DNA from: DUOH01 sp036562625
GTDB lineage: Bacteria > Bacillota > UBA4882 > UBA10575
Assembly: GCA_036562625.1 (NCBI GenBank)
Contig: DATCJV010000100.1
Coordinates: 1 to 30,908 of the forward strand
Direction of reading: 5' to 3'
DNA length: 30,908 nucleotides
The first letter of the stretch is position 1, and every line of letters begins with the position of its first letter. A model generated the notes under the pieces. It was not told where the DNA came from, ran no database searches, and saw only the letters and a list, made by a program, of their open reading frames with translations. Both the position numbers and the translations under genes were made by a program. Below are positions 6,895-14,158 of this stretch, piece after piece.

Positions 6895-8007
6895 TTGACT
6901 GCATTATTACATACCATCACCCAATTTACTTGGGGAAATATCGCCATGATCTTAGTGGGCGGGCTTTTGATTTATTTAGCGATTAAAAAAGACTATGAAC
7001 CAATGCTGCTGCTACCCATCGGTTTTGGTGCTATCTTGGCGAATATTCCGCTCTCTTCAGCCATTGGGGAGCACGGATTCCTGACCTTGCTGTATGAGGC
7101 CGGGATTAGCACCGAGCTTTTTCCGGTTTTAATCTTTATTGCCGTTGGGGCCATGATTGATTTCGGACCCCTGCTGCAACAACCTTTTATGCTCTTTTTC
7201 GGAGCGGCTGCGCAATTCGGGATCTTTATGACTACCATCTTTGCCTCCCTTTTCGGTTTTAGTCTGAAAGAAGCTGTTTCCATTGGGATCATCGGAGCCG
7301 CCGATGGGCCGACCTCCATCTACGTGGCGAATCTTTTTGCCGGAGATCTGGTTGGTCCGATTACGGTGGCCGCTTATTCGTACATGTCTTTAGTGCCCAT
7401 AATTCAACCGCCGGTGATTAAGGCCTTGACTACTGTGGAGGAGAGAAAGATCGGAATGGATTTGAACTTGGCCAAGGTTTCCAGGACTACCAGAATTCTC
7501 TTTCCGATCTTGGTGACTCTGGTGGCTGGGGTGATTGCTCCGTTGAGCCTCTCCTTGATCGGGTCTTTGATGTTCGGTAACTTGATTCGCGAATGCGGTG
7601 TCTTGGACAAGCTTTCCAAGGCCGCCCAGAACGAATTGGCCAACCTGGTTACGCTGGTTTTGGGAATCGCCATCGGTTCGACCATGGTGGCGGAGTCCTT
7701 TTTAACCTGGAAGACTCTGCTGATTCTAGGCATGGGCTTGGTGGCGTTCATCTTTGACACCGCAGGCGGCGTGCTCTTCGCCAAGCTGCTTAATATCTTT
7801 TTACCAAAGAAAATCAATCCGATGATCGGCGCAGCCGGGATCTCTGCTTTCCCCATGTCGGCGCGGGTCATCCAGAAGATTGCGCAAAAAGAAAACCCGG
7901 GAAATTATATTTTGATGCAGGCCATCGGAGCGAATGTGGCCGGACAAGTCGGTTCGGTGCTGGCCGGGGGAATCCTCATCTATCTTGTTAGTTCCTTGGC
8001 TTTATAG
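6895..8007 (+). CDS. oadB: Sodium ion-translocating decarboxylase, beta subunit
   Basis: OadB-type proteins form the membrane channel that couples decarboxylation of a carboxybiotin intermediate to export of sodium ions. At 370 residues it has the family length and about nine to eleven membrane segments. The family hallmark GAADGPTSIYVA, with Asp137 expected to bind sodium, is present, as are GAMIDFGPLL and the C-terminal GAAGISAFPMSARVIQ. The start is TTG 6895, with GGAGGG 6 bases upstream. A 36-codon OadG-like gene follows. The carboxyltransferase (OadA) and biotin carrier are not in the window, so the substrate (oxaloacetate, methylmalonyl-CoA, glutaconyl-CoA or malonate) cannot be assigned. 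Confidence 0.92.
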   Translation: MTALLHTITQFTWGNIAMILVGGLLIYLAIKKDYEPMLLLPIGFGAILANIPLSSAIGEHGFLTLLYEAGISTELFPVLIFIAVGAMIDFGPLLQQPFMLFFGAAAQFGIFMTTIFASLFGFSLKEAVSIGIIGAADGPTSIYVANLFAGDLVGPITVAAYSYMSLVPIIQPPVIKALTTVEERKIGMDLNLAKVSRTTRILFPILVTLVAGVIAPLSLSLIGSLMFGNLIRECGVLDKLSKAAQNELANLVTLVLGIAIGSTMVAESFLTWKTLLILGMGLVAFIFDTAGGVLFAKLLNIFLPKKINPMIGAAGISAFPMSARVIQKIAQKENPGNYILMQAIGANVAGQVGSVLAGGILIYLVSSLAL

Positions 8008-8031
8008 GGATGAAGGAGGTAAGAAAGGCGC

Positions 8032-8142
8032 ATGTTGAATGTCCTTAGCATTATGGGGCAGAGTTTATTATTGACCTTCCTTGGGATCACCGTATTTTAT
8101 CTTTTGATCAAAGCCTTGGTCCGGTATTTTCCTGATAAATAA
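8032..8142 (+). CDS. OadG-like small membrane subunit, 36 residues
   Basis: The frame runs from ATG 8032 to TAA 8140-8142. AAGGAGGT (8013-8020) is a near-perfect ribosome site 11 bases ahead. The peptide has one membrane helix (SLLLTFLGITVFYLLIKALV) and a short basic end (RYFPDK). This fits the gamma subunit of sodium-pumping decarboxylases, which is a short single-helix protein that holds the complex together, and matches the small 'OadG-related' peptides often found next to oadB. It lies 24 bases after oadB and before the shared terminator. The assignment rests on position and topology; the peptide is too short for firm homology. Confidence 0.75.
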   Translation: MLNVLSIMGQSLLLTFLGITVFYLLIKALVRYFPDK

Positions 8143-8168
8143 GGAAAACCCGCAGGGTTGAAGGTTGA

Positions 8169-8213
8169 TAAAAATGAAGGTAACCGGTGTTCATCTGGTT
8201 ACCTTCATTTTTA
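8169..8213. terminator. Bidirectional terminator between oadB unit and the Wzz-like gene
   Basis: Arms 8169-8185 and 8197-8213 pair perfectly over 17 bases around an 11-base loop. A T-run lies at the 3' end on the plus strand and a matching A-run at the 5' end, so it can stop both the rightward oadB unit and the leftward 8234-9532 gene. Confidence 0.9.
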
Positions 8214-8233
8214 ATGACAAAAGTTTTCTGTAT

Positions 8234-9532
8234 TTATTCCAAGTCTCTTTCGGGCTGGGGCAGGGCTTGTTGCCATTTTTTGTCGTGGGAATAACCGACC
8301 AAGAGACAGATCCAGGCAAAGATGAACGCCACCAGCAAAGACAAGCCCATTACCGAGCGCCGGGTAGGAAAGAACGACCGGCTGGCAGGGATCGCCTGTT
8401 CCACCCAGGTCAGGTCGGAGCGGACCATTCCTTCAATGGCTTCCAGCTCCACCAGTCTGCTGCGTAGTTTGGTCTCTACCTCCCGCCATGCTCTTTCCTG
8501 GGCTAGCTCTTCCGGGGCCTGATTGCCACGACCAGTCTTCACAGCTGCGACGCTCAATGGTTGGGCGCCCTTCAGCAACTGTTCCCGTCGAATCTGCAGA
8601 TCGTACAGGTTGATATAGAAGATATATAAGGCGTTTTTGATATTATCCGGTCCCGGCAGTTTGGTGTTATAGTGTTTCTTAAAAATATCAGCAGTTTTCG
8701 TCTTGATGCGCCAGATATCAGTCATCACTTTTTTGACCTGAGGCGCCTCCCAGCCACCTGCCAGTAAGCTTTGGACCAGTTTTTCCTCTTCTTTTTCTAA
8801 TTTGGCCCGCACAGACTTGAGAATCCAGTGATCCGGGGTTAAGGTTTTTTCTATGGCCTTTCTTTCGTCGGCATGAAGGGCGGTAAGATAGTATTGGATC
8901 TTCCCTCTAGTATATCTGATATCACCGTCAATTGTCTGCAGGTACTCTCTGTGGCGGATTTTTGCCGCCGGGCGCACCGGCGGCGGACTGTCCGGTCTTT
9001 TTCCCCCCGGAGCTTCTCCTTTTTTTGCTCTGAGCTTTCTTAGTTCAGCTTGGAGATGAGACTTGGTCTCCGCCAGTTCGGAGAGGCGCTTCTCCTTCTC
9101 TTCCGCCATTAATGTTTCGATTAAAGTATTTACGATCATGCTTGCTTCCTGCGGATAAGGATAGATTAGACTGACCTTAACCAGGCTTCCGGATGAGATC
9201 CTGTTTACTCTGAGTAAATGTTTGAGCAGCTTCCGGTGGGAACCCTCCGTCCGGTAGCCCAGTTGTTTGAGGGTCTTATCCAGCAGCGCGTCACTGCGCA
9301 GAAAGTGGATGGTGTTTCCCACCGCTGTTTCTGTTCCCTCTGTTCGAAAGGCCAGTTCCTCCAGGCCGTATTCTCGCTTTTCAACATTGATGACGGCTTG
9401 TGCCAGGTACAGGGGAGGAGCTTTCTGCAGGGCAAAGTAGCACCCGGCAAAGAGTAACAAGCAGAAGAGTATCAGCCACCAGCTTTGTCTACAAAACACT
9501 GAAAAGAGACTGACCTTTATTTCTTTCATCAT
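8234..9532 (-). CDS. Wzz/GumC-like chain-length determinant, two-TM coiled-coil protein
   Basis: The protein begins with a short cytoplasmic segment and a membrane helix (WWLILFCLLLFAGCYFAL), continues with a long charged, helix-rich external domain of about 350 residues, and ends with a second membrane helix (VMGLSLLVAFIFAWICLLVGY) and a short cytoplasmic tail. This is the plan of Wzz-type polysaccharide co-polymerases, which set polymer chain length at the inner membrane. The N-terminal external region has the family-like YLAQAVINV strand and a FLRSDALLDKTLKQLG helix. There is no cytoplasmic tyrosine-kinase domain. GGAGG precedes ATG 9532 by 5 bases; ATG 9529 is equally possible. The gene stands alone and is oriented against its neighbours, away from the polysaccharide operon at 14159-18769. 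Confidence 0.65.
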   Translation of the reverse strand: MMKEIKVSLFSVFCRQSWWLILFCLLLFAGCYFALQKAPPLYLAQAVINVEKREYGLEELAFRTEGTETAVGNTIHFLRSDALLDKTLKQLGYRTEGSHRKLLKHLLRVNRISSGSLVKVSLIYPYPQEASMIVNTLIETLMAEEKEKRLSELAETKSHLQAELRKLRAKKGEAPGGKRPDSPPPVRPAAKIRHREYLQTIDGDIRYTRGKIQYYLTALHADERKAIEKTLTPDHWILKSVRAKLEKEEEKLVQSLLAGGWEAPQVKKVMTDIWRIKTKTADIFKKHYNTKLPGPDNIKNALYIFYINLYDLQIRREQLLKGAQPLSVAAVKTGRGNQAPEELAQERAWREVETKLRSRLVELEAIEGMVRSDLTWVEQAIPASRSFFPTRRSVMGLSLLVAFIFAWICLLVGYSHDKKWQQALPQPERDLE

Positions 9533-9612
9533 TAGCACCTCCGGAGAAGGAGTAAATGAAATAAAAAAGTAATACGGAAAGGCATAGTCTGTTACCCTAA
9601 TTTTACCTTTCT

Positions 9613-9696
9613 TTGACTGGCATGTGAAGGAGAAGATATCCTCTATGCCAAAATTTCGGTATTTTTTATGAATTTCTTGAGGTTCTGTGGTAAAAT
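9613..9696 (+). promoter_or_regulatory. Promoter region candidates upstream of the CoA ligase gene
   Basis: Two weak rightward promoters can be proposed: TTGACT (9613-9618) with an 18-base spacer to TATCCT (9637-9642), and an extended -10 TGGTAAAAT (9688-9696) without a good -35. An imperfect inverted repeat, GGCAT (9619-9623) with ATGCC (9645-9649) and inner AGGA/TCCT pairing, overlaps the first. Confidence 0.3.
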
Positions 9697-9755
9697 AGAA
9701 GCATTGCCAGGTAAATTTTCAACCCGGAGGGGTGAAGGACAGGGAGGTTGCACCG

Positions 9756-11036
9756 ATGTATTGGGAAGAGAATTTAGAAACCATGAACGAAGGCACGCTA
9801 AAAGAGATGCAGCTAAAATTGGTCAATCAGACACTGGCCAAAGCCGTGGAGGCGCCTTTTTACCGTAACATTTCCAGTAAAAAGCTTCGGACTTTAGATG
9901 AGATCAGGGAGATCCCGTTCACCAGGAAACAGGACTTGCGGGAGCACTTTCCCTATGGTTTTTTACGTACAGACTTATCCGAAGCGGTTAGATTACATTC
10001 GTCATCCGGCACCACCGGAAATCCAACAGTTGTCTTTCATACCAGGACGGATATTGAAAACTGGACCAATCAGGTGGCCCGGTGTATGTATATGATCGGC
10101 GTCCGTCCCGGGGATGTCTTCCAAAACACCATGGGGTACGGACTTTTCACCGGAGGCTTGGGGTTTCATTACGGCGCGGAGAAAATTGGCGCTTTAACCA
10201 TACCCATCGGTCCGGGAAACAGTAAACGGCAGGTTTGGTTCATGCAGACGTTCGGAACTACCGTGGTGCATATCTTACCCAGTTATGCCCTGCGGCTTTA
10301 TTCAATCTTTGAGGAGATGAATGTTGATCCTAAGAAGGATACGCAGTTGAAGACTTTTATCATTGGCTCCGAACCTCATAGTGAAGAGTTGCGCCGGGAA
10401 ATAGAGGATCTTTTCGGAGTTAAAGCTTATAATTCATACGGTCTCTCCGAAGTATGTGGTCCGGGTGTGGGTTTTGAATGTCCTTACCAAAAAGGCATTC
10501 ACCTTTGGGAAGACTATTATTACGTGGAGATTATTGATCCGGAGACCGGGGAAGTGCTTCCGGACGGTGAAGAAGGGGAGCTGGTCCTCACTACCCTGCA
10601 GAGAGAGGCCATGCCGCTCCTGCGTTACAGAACAGGCGATTTGACCAGGGTGCTCCCGGGGAAATGCGAATGCGGACGGATTCATAAACGAATCGAAAGG
10701 ATTAAGGGAAGAGCGGACGACATGCTAATCATTAATGGAGTCAATATCTTCCCCATTCAAATCGAGGAAACGATCATGAGAGTGCCGGGGGTCGGGAAGA
10801 ATTACCTGATCGAAGTAAAAACCGAGAATTTCATGGACAAACTCTATGTTAAAGTAGAAGTGGATAAGGAGATCTTCGAAGGAACGCTGGCCGGTCTCAC
10901 CGGGTTACAGAAGAAACTTACGGAAGAATTGAAGGCAGAGATTACAGTGACGCCAACAGTTCAACTGGTCGAACCCGGTACCCTTCCAGTCTGGGAAGGA
11001 AAAGCCAAACGGGTTCAGGATTTACGAAGTAAATAA
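9756..11036 (+). CDS. paaK: Phenylacetate-CoA ligase (ANL superfamily)
   Basis: The enzyme activates an aryl acid, typically phenylacetate, to its CoA thioester through an acyl-adenylate. Expected motifs appear in order: the phosphate loop SSSGTTGNP, the mid motif NSYGLSEVCGPGVGFEC, YRTGDLTRVL, and the hinge region RIKGRADDMLIINGVNIFP. A Cys pair in GKCECGRIHKR is seen in many PaaK relatives. Length is 426 residues, as usual. ATG 9756 has AGGGAGG 8 bases upstream; the frame extends to a GTG at 9732. The ACT-domain gene immediately downstream is a frequent partner in anaerobes. In such organisms the ligase probably works with 2-ketoacid oxidoreductases in aromatic amino-acid breakdown or synthesis; that role is inferred. 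Confidence 0.92.
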   Translation: MYWEENLETMNEGTLKEMQLKLVNQTLAKAVEAPFYRNISSKKLRTLDEIREIPFTRKQDLREHFPYGFLRTDLSEAVRLHSSSGTTGNPTVVFHTRTDIENWTNQVARCMYMIGVRPGDVFQNTMGYGLFTGGLGFHYGAEKIGALTIPIGPGNSKRQVWFMQTFGTTVVHILPSYALRLYSIFEEMNVDPKKDTQLKTFIIGSEPHSEELRREIEDLFGVKAYNSYGLSEVCGPGVGFECPYQKGIHLWEDYYYVEIIDPETGEVLPDGEEGELVLTTLQREAMPLLRYRTGDLTRVLPGKCECGRIHKRIERIKGRADDMLIINGVNIFPIQIEETIMRVPGVGKNYLIEVKTENFMDKLYVKVEVDKEIFEGTLAGLTGLQKKLTEELKAEITVTPTVQLVEPGTLPVWEGKAKRVQDLRSK

Positions 11037-11050
11037 GAGGGGGTGTGGTC

Positions 11051-11479
11051 ATGGCCTACCATTTATCGATTTTTGTGGAGAATCGTCCGGGAAAACTGGA
11101 GAAGATTACGAAAGTACTGGCGGATAACGGGATCAATATTCGCGCCATCTCCTTAGCCAGCGCCGGAGAATTCGGCGTGGTCAAGCTGTTGGTGAATGAA
11201 GGTGACCGGGCATTTGCCGCTTTGCAGGAACAAAACATTACTGTTTCCAAGCGAAGGATCCTGGTTATTCTGTTGCCTGATTCCCCCGGCGCCATGTACG
11301 ACCTGCTGGTCGTTTTAGCGGAAAAGAATATTAATTTGGAAGACTGCTATGGTTTTGTGGTAGAGAGTAAAAAACAGGCGGCTGTGGTGATTGAAGCCGA
11401 GAAGTATCCTCTGGCTGAAGGGGTATTGAAGGAAAAAGGCTACAAGTTGCTGTCGGATCAGGAATTGGCCGCTATATAA
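11051..11479 (+). CDS. Tandem ACT-domain protein
   Basis: The 142-residue protein consists of two ACT domains. The first covers about residues 2-68 (LSIFVENRPGKLEKITKVLA, then NIRAISLASAGEFGVVKLLV) and the second about 70-138 (ILVILLPDSPGAMYDLLVVLAEKNINLEDCYGFV). ACT domains bind amino acids and regulate enzymes of amino-acid metabolism. No catalytic domain is attached. It starts 14 bases after the CoA-ligase stop, with GAGGGGG 7 bases before ATG 11051, so the two are co-transcribed and it probably senses an aromatic amino acid and modulates the ligase. The ligand is not readable from sequence. A strong terminator follows. Confidence 0.88.
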   Translation: MAYHLSIFVENRPGKLEKITKVLADNGINIRAISLASAGEFGVVKLLVNEGDRAFAALQEQNITVSKRRILVILLPDSPGAMYDLLVVLAEKNINLEDCYGFVVESKKQAAVVIEAEKYPLAEGVLKEKGYKLLSDQELAAI

Positions 11480-11489
11480 GCCATATAAA

Positions 11490-11520
11490 GGGAGCGCTCC
11501 GAAAAAACGGAGCGCTTTTT
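11490..11520 (+). terminator. Rho-independent terminator after the ACT gene
   Basis: AGCGCTCCG (11493-11501) pairs perfectly with CGGAGCGCT (11508-11516) around an A6 loop, followed by TTTT. It closes the ligase-ACT operon. Confidence 0.92.
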
Positions 11521-11788
11521 GTATACAAGGGAAGTTAGGAAACTAGTCTTCAAGGAGTAAAAAGGGGGGCAGTCTGGAGTGGCGTCTTTGCCAAAAAATT
11601 GAACCCTTCCCCGGCAGGCAGGAAAGAGAAGAATCTTTGCGAATACAGTGATGAGCTGGGAGTTATTAATCTGTCAACTGAGGGCGGGCGGTTAGTTCCG
11701 GCGTAATCCCCTTGGCAACACCGATCAGGGTACCGGTTTTTATGTAGTAAGTAGGCAGCAGACAACACCAGGCAAGGGAGAGAAGAAT
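11521..11788. other. Leader region of the beta-barrel gene, no gene seen
   Basis: No open frame of substance is present. A weak stem (ACCG near 11732, CGGT near 11746) followed by TTTT could be an attenuator, but it is short. I compared it with riboswitch classes I know and found no match. No consensus promoter is visible. Confidence 0.3.
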
Positions 11789-12364
11789 ATGTTTACCAAA
11801 TGCATCAGTATTTTTGGCACAATTCTCTGTTTATTGGTTTTCATTCCGGGGATAAGTTGGGCGGAAGAGTCCGCTGATTTTGTATATAATCGGTCAGAAC
11901 CCCAAGAAAACCAAGGATTACCAGGTTTTCAAGCCGGGGCCGGACCCGTCGAAAGCCAGAACAGAAAGAACCCGCTGGGAGTAGGCTGGCAATATACGAA
12001 GCCGGCCAGTGGTTTTAGTGTGAAATTTCCTGTGTCTGACGGGTATTATCTCCAACCTCTCCTTTCATTCTCTATTGACCGTAAAAATGGCGATACTTCC
12101 GGGGAAATTGATTATGGGCTAAGAGGACTGTACTTGCTGCCCGACCGGCGGCATATACAGCCTTATACCGGGATAGGCTGGGGACGAACTGAAAGTTATG
12201 ATTCCGGACAGAGGGAGTATGGGTTTGAGGTTTTTGTCGGCGCTGAATACAAAAAGTTTCTTCTGGTTCCTGCCATCGAAGTTGGCTTGGGAGGGTTTTC
12301 CAAGTCCGATGGGAGTTTTCACGCCGGAACCACTCTGAATTTCTCCATATTCTACTATTTTTAA
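11789..12364 (+). CDS. Putative outer-membrane beta-barrel protein
   Basis: The 191-residue protein has a classical signal peptide with predicted cleavage after Ala25 (GISWA, then EES). After a flexible, polar segment to about residue 60, it alternates short amphipathic strands separated by turns, for example SGFSVKFPV, YYLQPLLSFSID, GEIDYGLRGLYLL, IQPYTGIGWGRT, YGFEVFVGAEYKKF, and a last strand TLNFSIFYYF. The protein ends in Phe, the typical C-terminal signature recognised by BamA. The pattern resembles small 8-strand barrels of the OmpW/OmpA-like superfamily. In a Firmicute this implies a two-membrane envelope. AAGGGAG precedes ATG 11789. No clear terminator follows. No specific substrate can be suggested. 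Confidence 0.65.
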   Translation: MFTKCISIFGTILCLLVFIPGISWAEESADFVYNRSEPQENQGLPGFQAGAGPVESQNRKNPLGVGWQYTKPASGFSVKFPVSDGYYLQPLLSFSIDRKNGDTSGEIDYGLRGLYLLPDRRHIQPYTGIGWGRTESYDSGQREYGFEVFVGAEYKKFLLVPAIEVGLGGFSKSDGSFHAGTTLNFSIFYYF

Positions 12365-12560
12365 AGGCCCCGTACTGATCAAGACCTAGGAAATGATGCC
12401 AACACGGATGAGGGGGAAGATTATTTTTGAGCAGAATAATATGTTTTAGTGAGGAGAAATTAAGTAGCCGGCAGGACATTTGGGGTATGGAACAGAAATA
12501 ATACCCGTTAATCGGTGGTGACAGGTATCAGGAATGAGCCTATTTCAGGGAGGGTTTTGC

Positions 12561-13349
12561 ATGTATGCGGTAATACTGGCCGGAGCGGAGGGAATCAGCG
12601 GTACGGGAGAGCTGTCATATAAAGCCGGTCTCAGTCTGGGAAACGACACCATGCTGGGAAAGGTGATTGATGTTGTTTCCAAGATCAAATCCGTAGAGCG
12701 GATCGTGGTGGTCGGCGCCGAGAGTCTGTTGAAGGAGAAGGAAAGAAAGAAGGTATGGCGGATCATAGCTCCCGGTAAGTCTTTCTTTGCCAACTTGGAA
12801 CAGGGGATTTTAAGCATCCCCGGAGAGGAAGAAGTTTTGGTAGTAGCCTCCGATCTGCCGTTAATCACAAGTCAAGCATGTGCCGACTTTATTACCAAGT
12901 GTCGCAGCAGGCAGGCAGATGTGTATTATCCGGTGATCCCGAAGGAACTTTATGAAAACGCCTATCCCGGTTCGGAACGCACTTATATTAAACTGAGCGA
13001 CGGAGTTTACACCGGTGGTAATATGGTATTAATGAAAACCTCCTTCTTCCGCCGGCACCGGAAGTTAATTAGATTAGCAATTAATCTGCGGAAACGTCCA
13101 TGGATTTTAGCCCTCTATTTTGGACTTGGTTTTTGGGGGAAGTTTGCCCGCAAGAGCCTGACCATCAATGATATTGAAGAGATAATCAAGAAGAAATACA
13201 AGTTTAGGGGAGCGGCGATCATTAGTCATTATTCGGAGTTGGGTTTTGACATTGATTCTCAGGAAGACTTGAATTGGATTCGATTTTATTGGGCGGGTAT
13301 TCGCGACGGCTGGAAACGGGAGCTGGAAAAAGATGAGTGGTTGATGTGA
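12561..13349 (+). CDS. MobA-like NTP-transferase domain protein
   Basis: The N-terminus MYAVILAGAEG is the nucleotide-binding start of the GT-A nucleotidyltransferase fold, although the usual LAGGxxxR loop is changed to LAGAEGISGTGEL. The acidic motif VVASDLPLI (near residues 94-102) supplies the metal-binding Asp. Relatives transfer nucleotides to cofactors or to sugars and polyols. The C-terminal 120 residues contain a hydrophobic, basic stretch (RPWILALYFGLGFWGKFARK) that may touch the membrane. The final GFDIDSQEDLNWIR segment is typical of the fold. CAGGGAGGG precedes ATG 12561 by 6 bases; the frame extends upstream to 12534. The substrate is unknown. The altered loop leaves activity uncertain. 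Confidence 0.75.
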   Translation: MYAVILAGAEGISGTGELSYKAGLSLGNDTMLGKVIDVVSKIKSVERIVVVGAESLLKEKERKKVWRIIAPGKSFFANLEQGILSIPGEEEVLVVASDLPLITSQACADFITKCRSRQADVYYPVIPKELYENAYPGSERTYIKLSDGVYTGGNMVLMKTSFFRRHRKLIRLAINLRKRPWILALYFGLGFWGKFARKSLTINDIEEIIKKKYKFRGAAIISHYSELGFDIDSQEDLNWIRFYWAGIRDGWKRELEKDEWLM

Positions 13350-13389
13350 CCTTTTAAGTGATCGGTACGAATCAATTGTTATATACCAA

Positions 13390-13418
13390 TTGACAAAAAA
13401 CCGCCTGTGAGCTATAAT
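13390..13418 (+). promoter_or_regulatory. Perfect consensus sigma-A promoter for the riboswitch transcript
   Basis: TTGACA (13390-13395), exactly 17 bases, TATAAT (13413-13418). Both hexamers and the spacer are ideal, implying strong constitutive initiation near 13425. Control is then left to the RNA structure that follows. Confidence 0.92.
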
Positions 13419-13424
13419 ATGAAA

Positions 13425-13540
13425 TATCAAATATCTGATATGAATCGATGAAGTTTTAAACCGTGTGTGGTCACTTGGTTTAAATGGAGCGAGTAGTGAA
13501 ACCGGTATTAAAGATCTTTTTCTTTAATCCGGTTTTTTTA
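13425..13540 (+). ncRNA. Cyclic-di-GMP-II riboswitch with terminator platform
   Basis: The aptamer contains, in order, the elements I recall from class-II c-di-GMP aptamers such as Cd1 of Clostridioides difficile: GATGAA (13447-13452), TTTAAA (13455-13460), CACTTG (13472-13477), GTAGTG (13493-13498) and AACCG (13500-13504). CAC (13472-13474) pairs with GTG (13496-13498). The AACCG strand, expected to lie in the pseudoknot, overlaps the 5' arm of the terminator (13499-13505), so ligand binding should block terminator formation, making an ON switch. An alternative pairing of 13455-13462 with 13477-13484 (TTTAAACC with GGTTTAAA) would break the aptamer core. A covariance-model search is needed for proof. 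Confidence 0.8.
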
Positions 13541-13541
13541 T
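13499..13541 (+). terminator. Regulated terminator of the c-di-GMP riboswitch
   Basis: AAACCGG (13499-13505) pairs with CCGGTTT (13529-13535). After a one-base bulge, ATTAAAG (13507-13513) pairs with CTTTAAT (13522-13528) around an 8-base loop. A T-rich tract follows. The 5' arm shares bases with the aptamer. Confidence 0.88.
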
Positions 13542-13603
13542 TTTATTTTACCTCGTTTGTATCATCTACGCAGAGAACGAATTTTTTCGAGGAGGAAGTT
13601 CAG

Positions 13604-14077
13604 TTGAAAAAAACCATCAGATTATTGAGCGTTACCCTTATTGGCCATTCTAACTTTAATGGAGACTGCTTTTACCGATGAACGGGCCTCCCATACCATT
13701 TCCGTCACCATTCCGGAAAAGGTGGAGATTATCTTGTCCCACACTAATATTGATTTGGTTTTACCGTGAGCGGACCTGAAGTATTGGAAGATTCCTTGGA
13801 TGTGCCGGTAGGAGGATGGAAAGCACTACATATTCTTCTTTTCCGGGTTGTAAAAGGAGATGCTCCTGGCCACCCAGGAGGGTCCAGCCTAACTCCGAAG
13901 AGGAGGAGAGATAAATGGATTTTGTGATAAACCATTTATGAGGGATCGCTTGAATCTGAGTTTGTTGTAGAACAATAGAAGGCCTTCCATGAAAAGAGAC
14001 TTCTCCATCAGGAAGTGGTGATCTTAGCAGTAATTAATTCACCTAAAAATTCTGAGGATATTCCTGCCAAAGTCTAG
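13604..14077 (+). pseudogene. Frameshifted secreted surface-protein gene under the c-di-GMP riboswitch
   Basis: GGAGG (13591-13595) precedes a TTG start at 13604 that opens a signal peptide (MKKTIRLLSVTLI). That frame stops at 13681. The signal peptide continues in another frame from 13641 (LAILTLMETAFT, then ERASHTISVTIPEKVEII), which stops at 13769. A third frame from about 13756 gives FGFTVSGPEVLEDSLDVPVGGW and stops at 13927. A further coding-like piece near 13990-14077 reads HQEVVILAVINSPKNSEDIPAKV before TAG. The ASHTVSVTIP plus FTVSGP style is typical of small secreted beta-sandwich surface proteins. At least two frameshifts are needed, so the gene is broken, or the assembly has errors here. 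The reconstruction past 13800 is tentative. Confidence 0.6.
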
Positions 14078-14094
14078 ATGGAAAGTAAATTTTC

Positions 14095-14126
14095 GTGTAT
14101 TTTTTTTCAGTGGGGGAAAAATACAC
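14095..14126 (+). repeat. Perfect 10-bp inverted repeat upstream of the lipoprotein gene
   Basis: GTGTATTTTT (14095-14104) pairs perfectly with AAAAATACAC (14117-14126) around a 12-base loop. No T-run follows on the plus strand, so it is not a standard terminator. It ends 32 bases before ATG 14159. Confidence 0.5.
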
Positions 14127-14158
14127 AGGTGAGCAAAGAGACTATAAGGGTGAGGATT

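Noticed and set aside
11521..11788. Possible riboswitch before the beta-barrel gene
   Set aside because: The stem before the T-run is only about 4 pairs, and none of the conserved cores of the c-di-GMP, SAM, cobalamin, THF, preQ1 or ZTP classes that I can recall fits.
13484..13681. 65-codon frame crossing the riboswitch terminator
   Set aside because: Its first half translates the aptamer end and terminator stem. Only the part from the TTG at 13604 has a ribosome site and signal-peptide character, and that is listed as part of the pseudogene.
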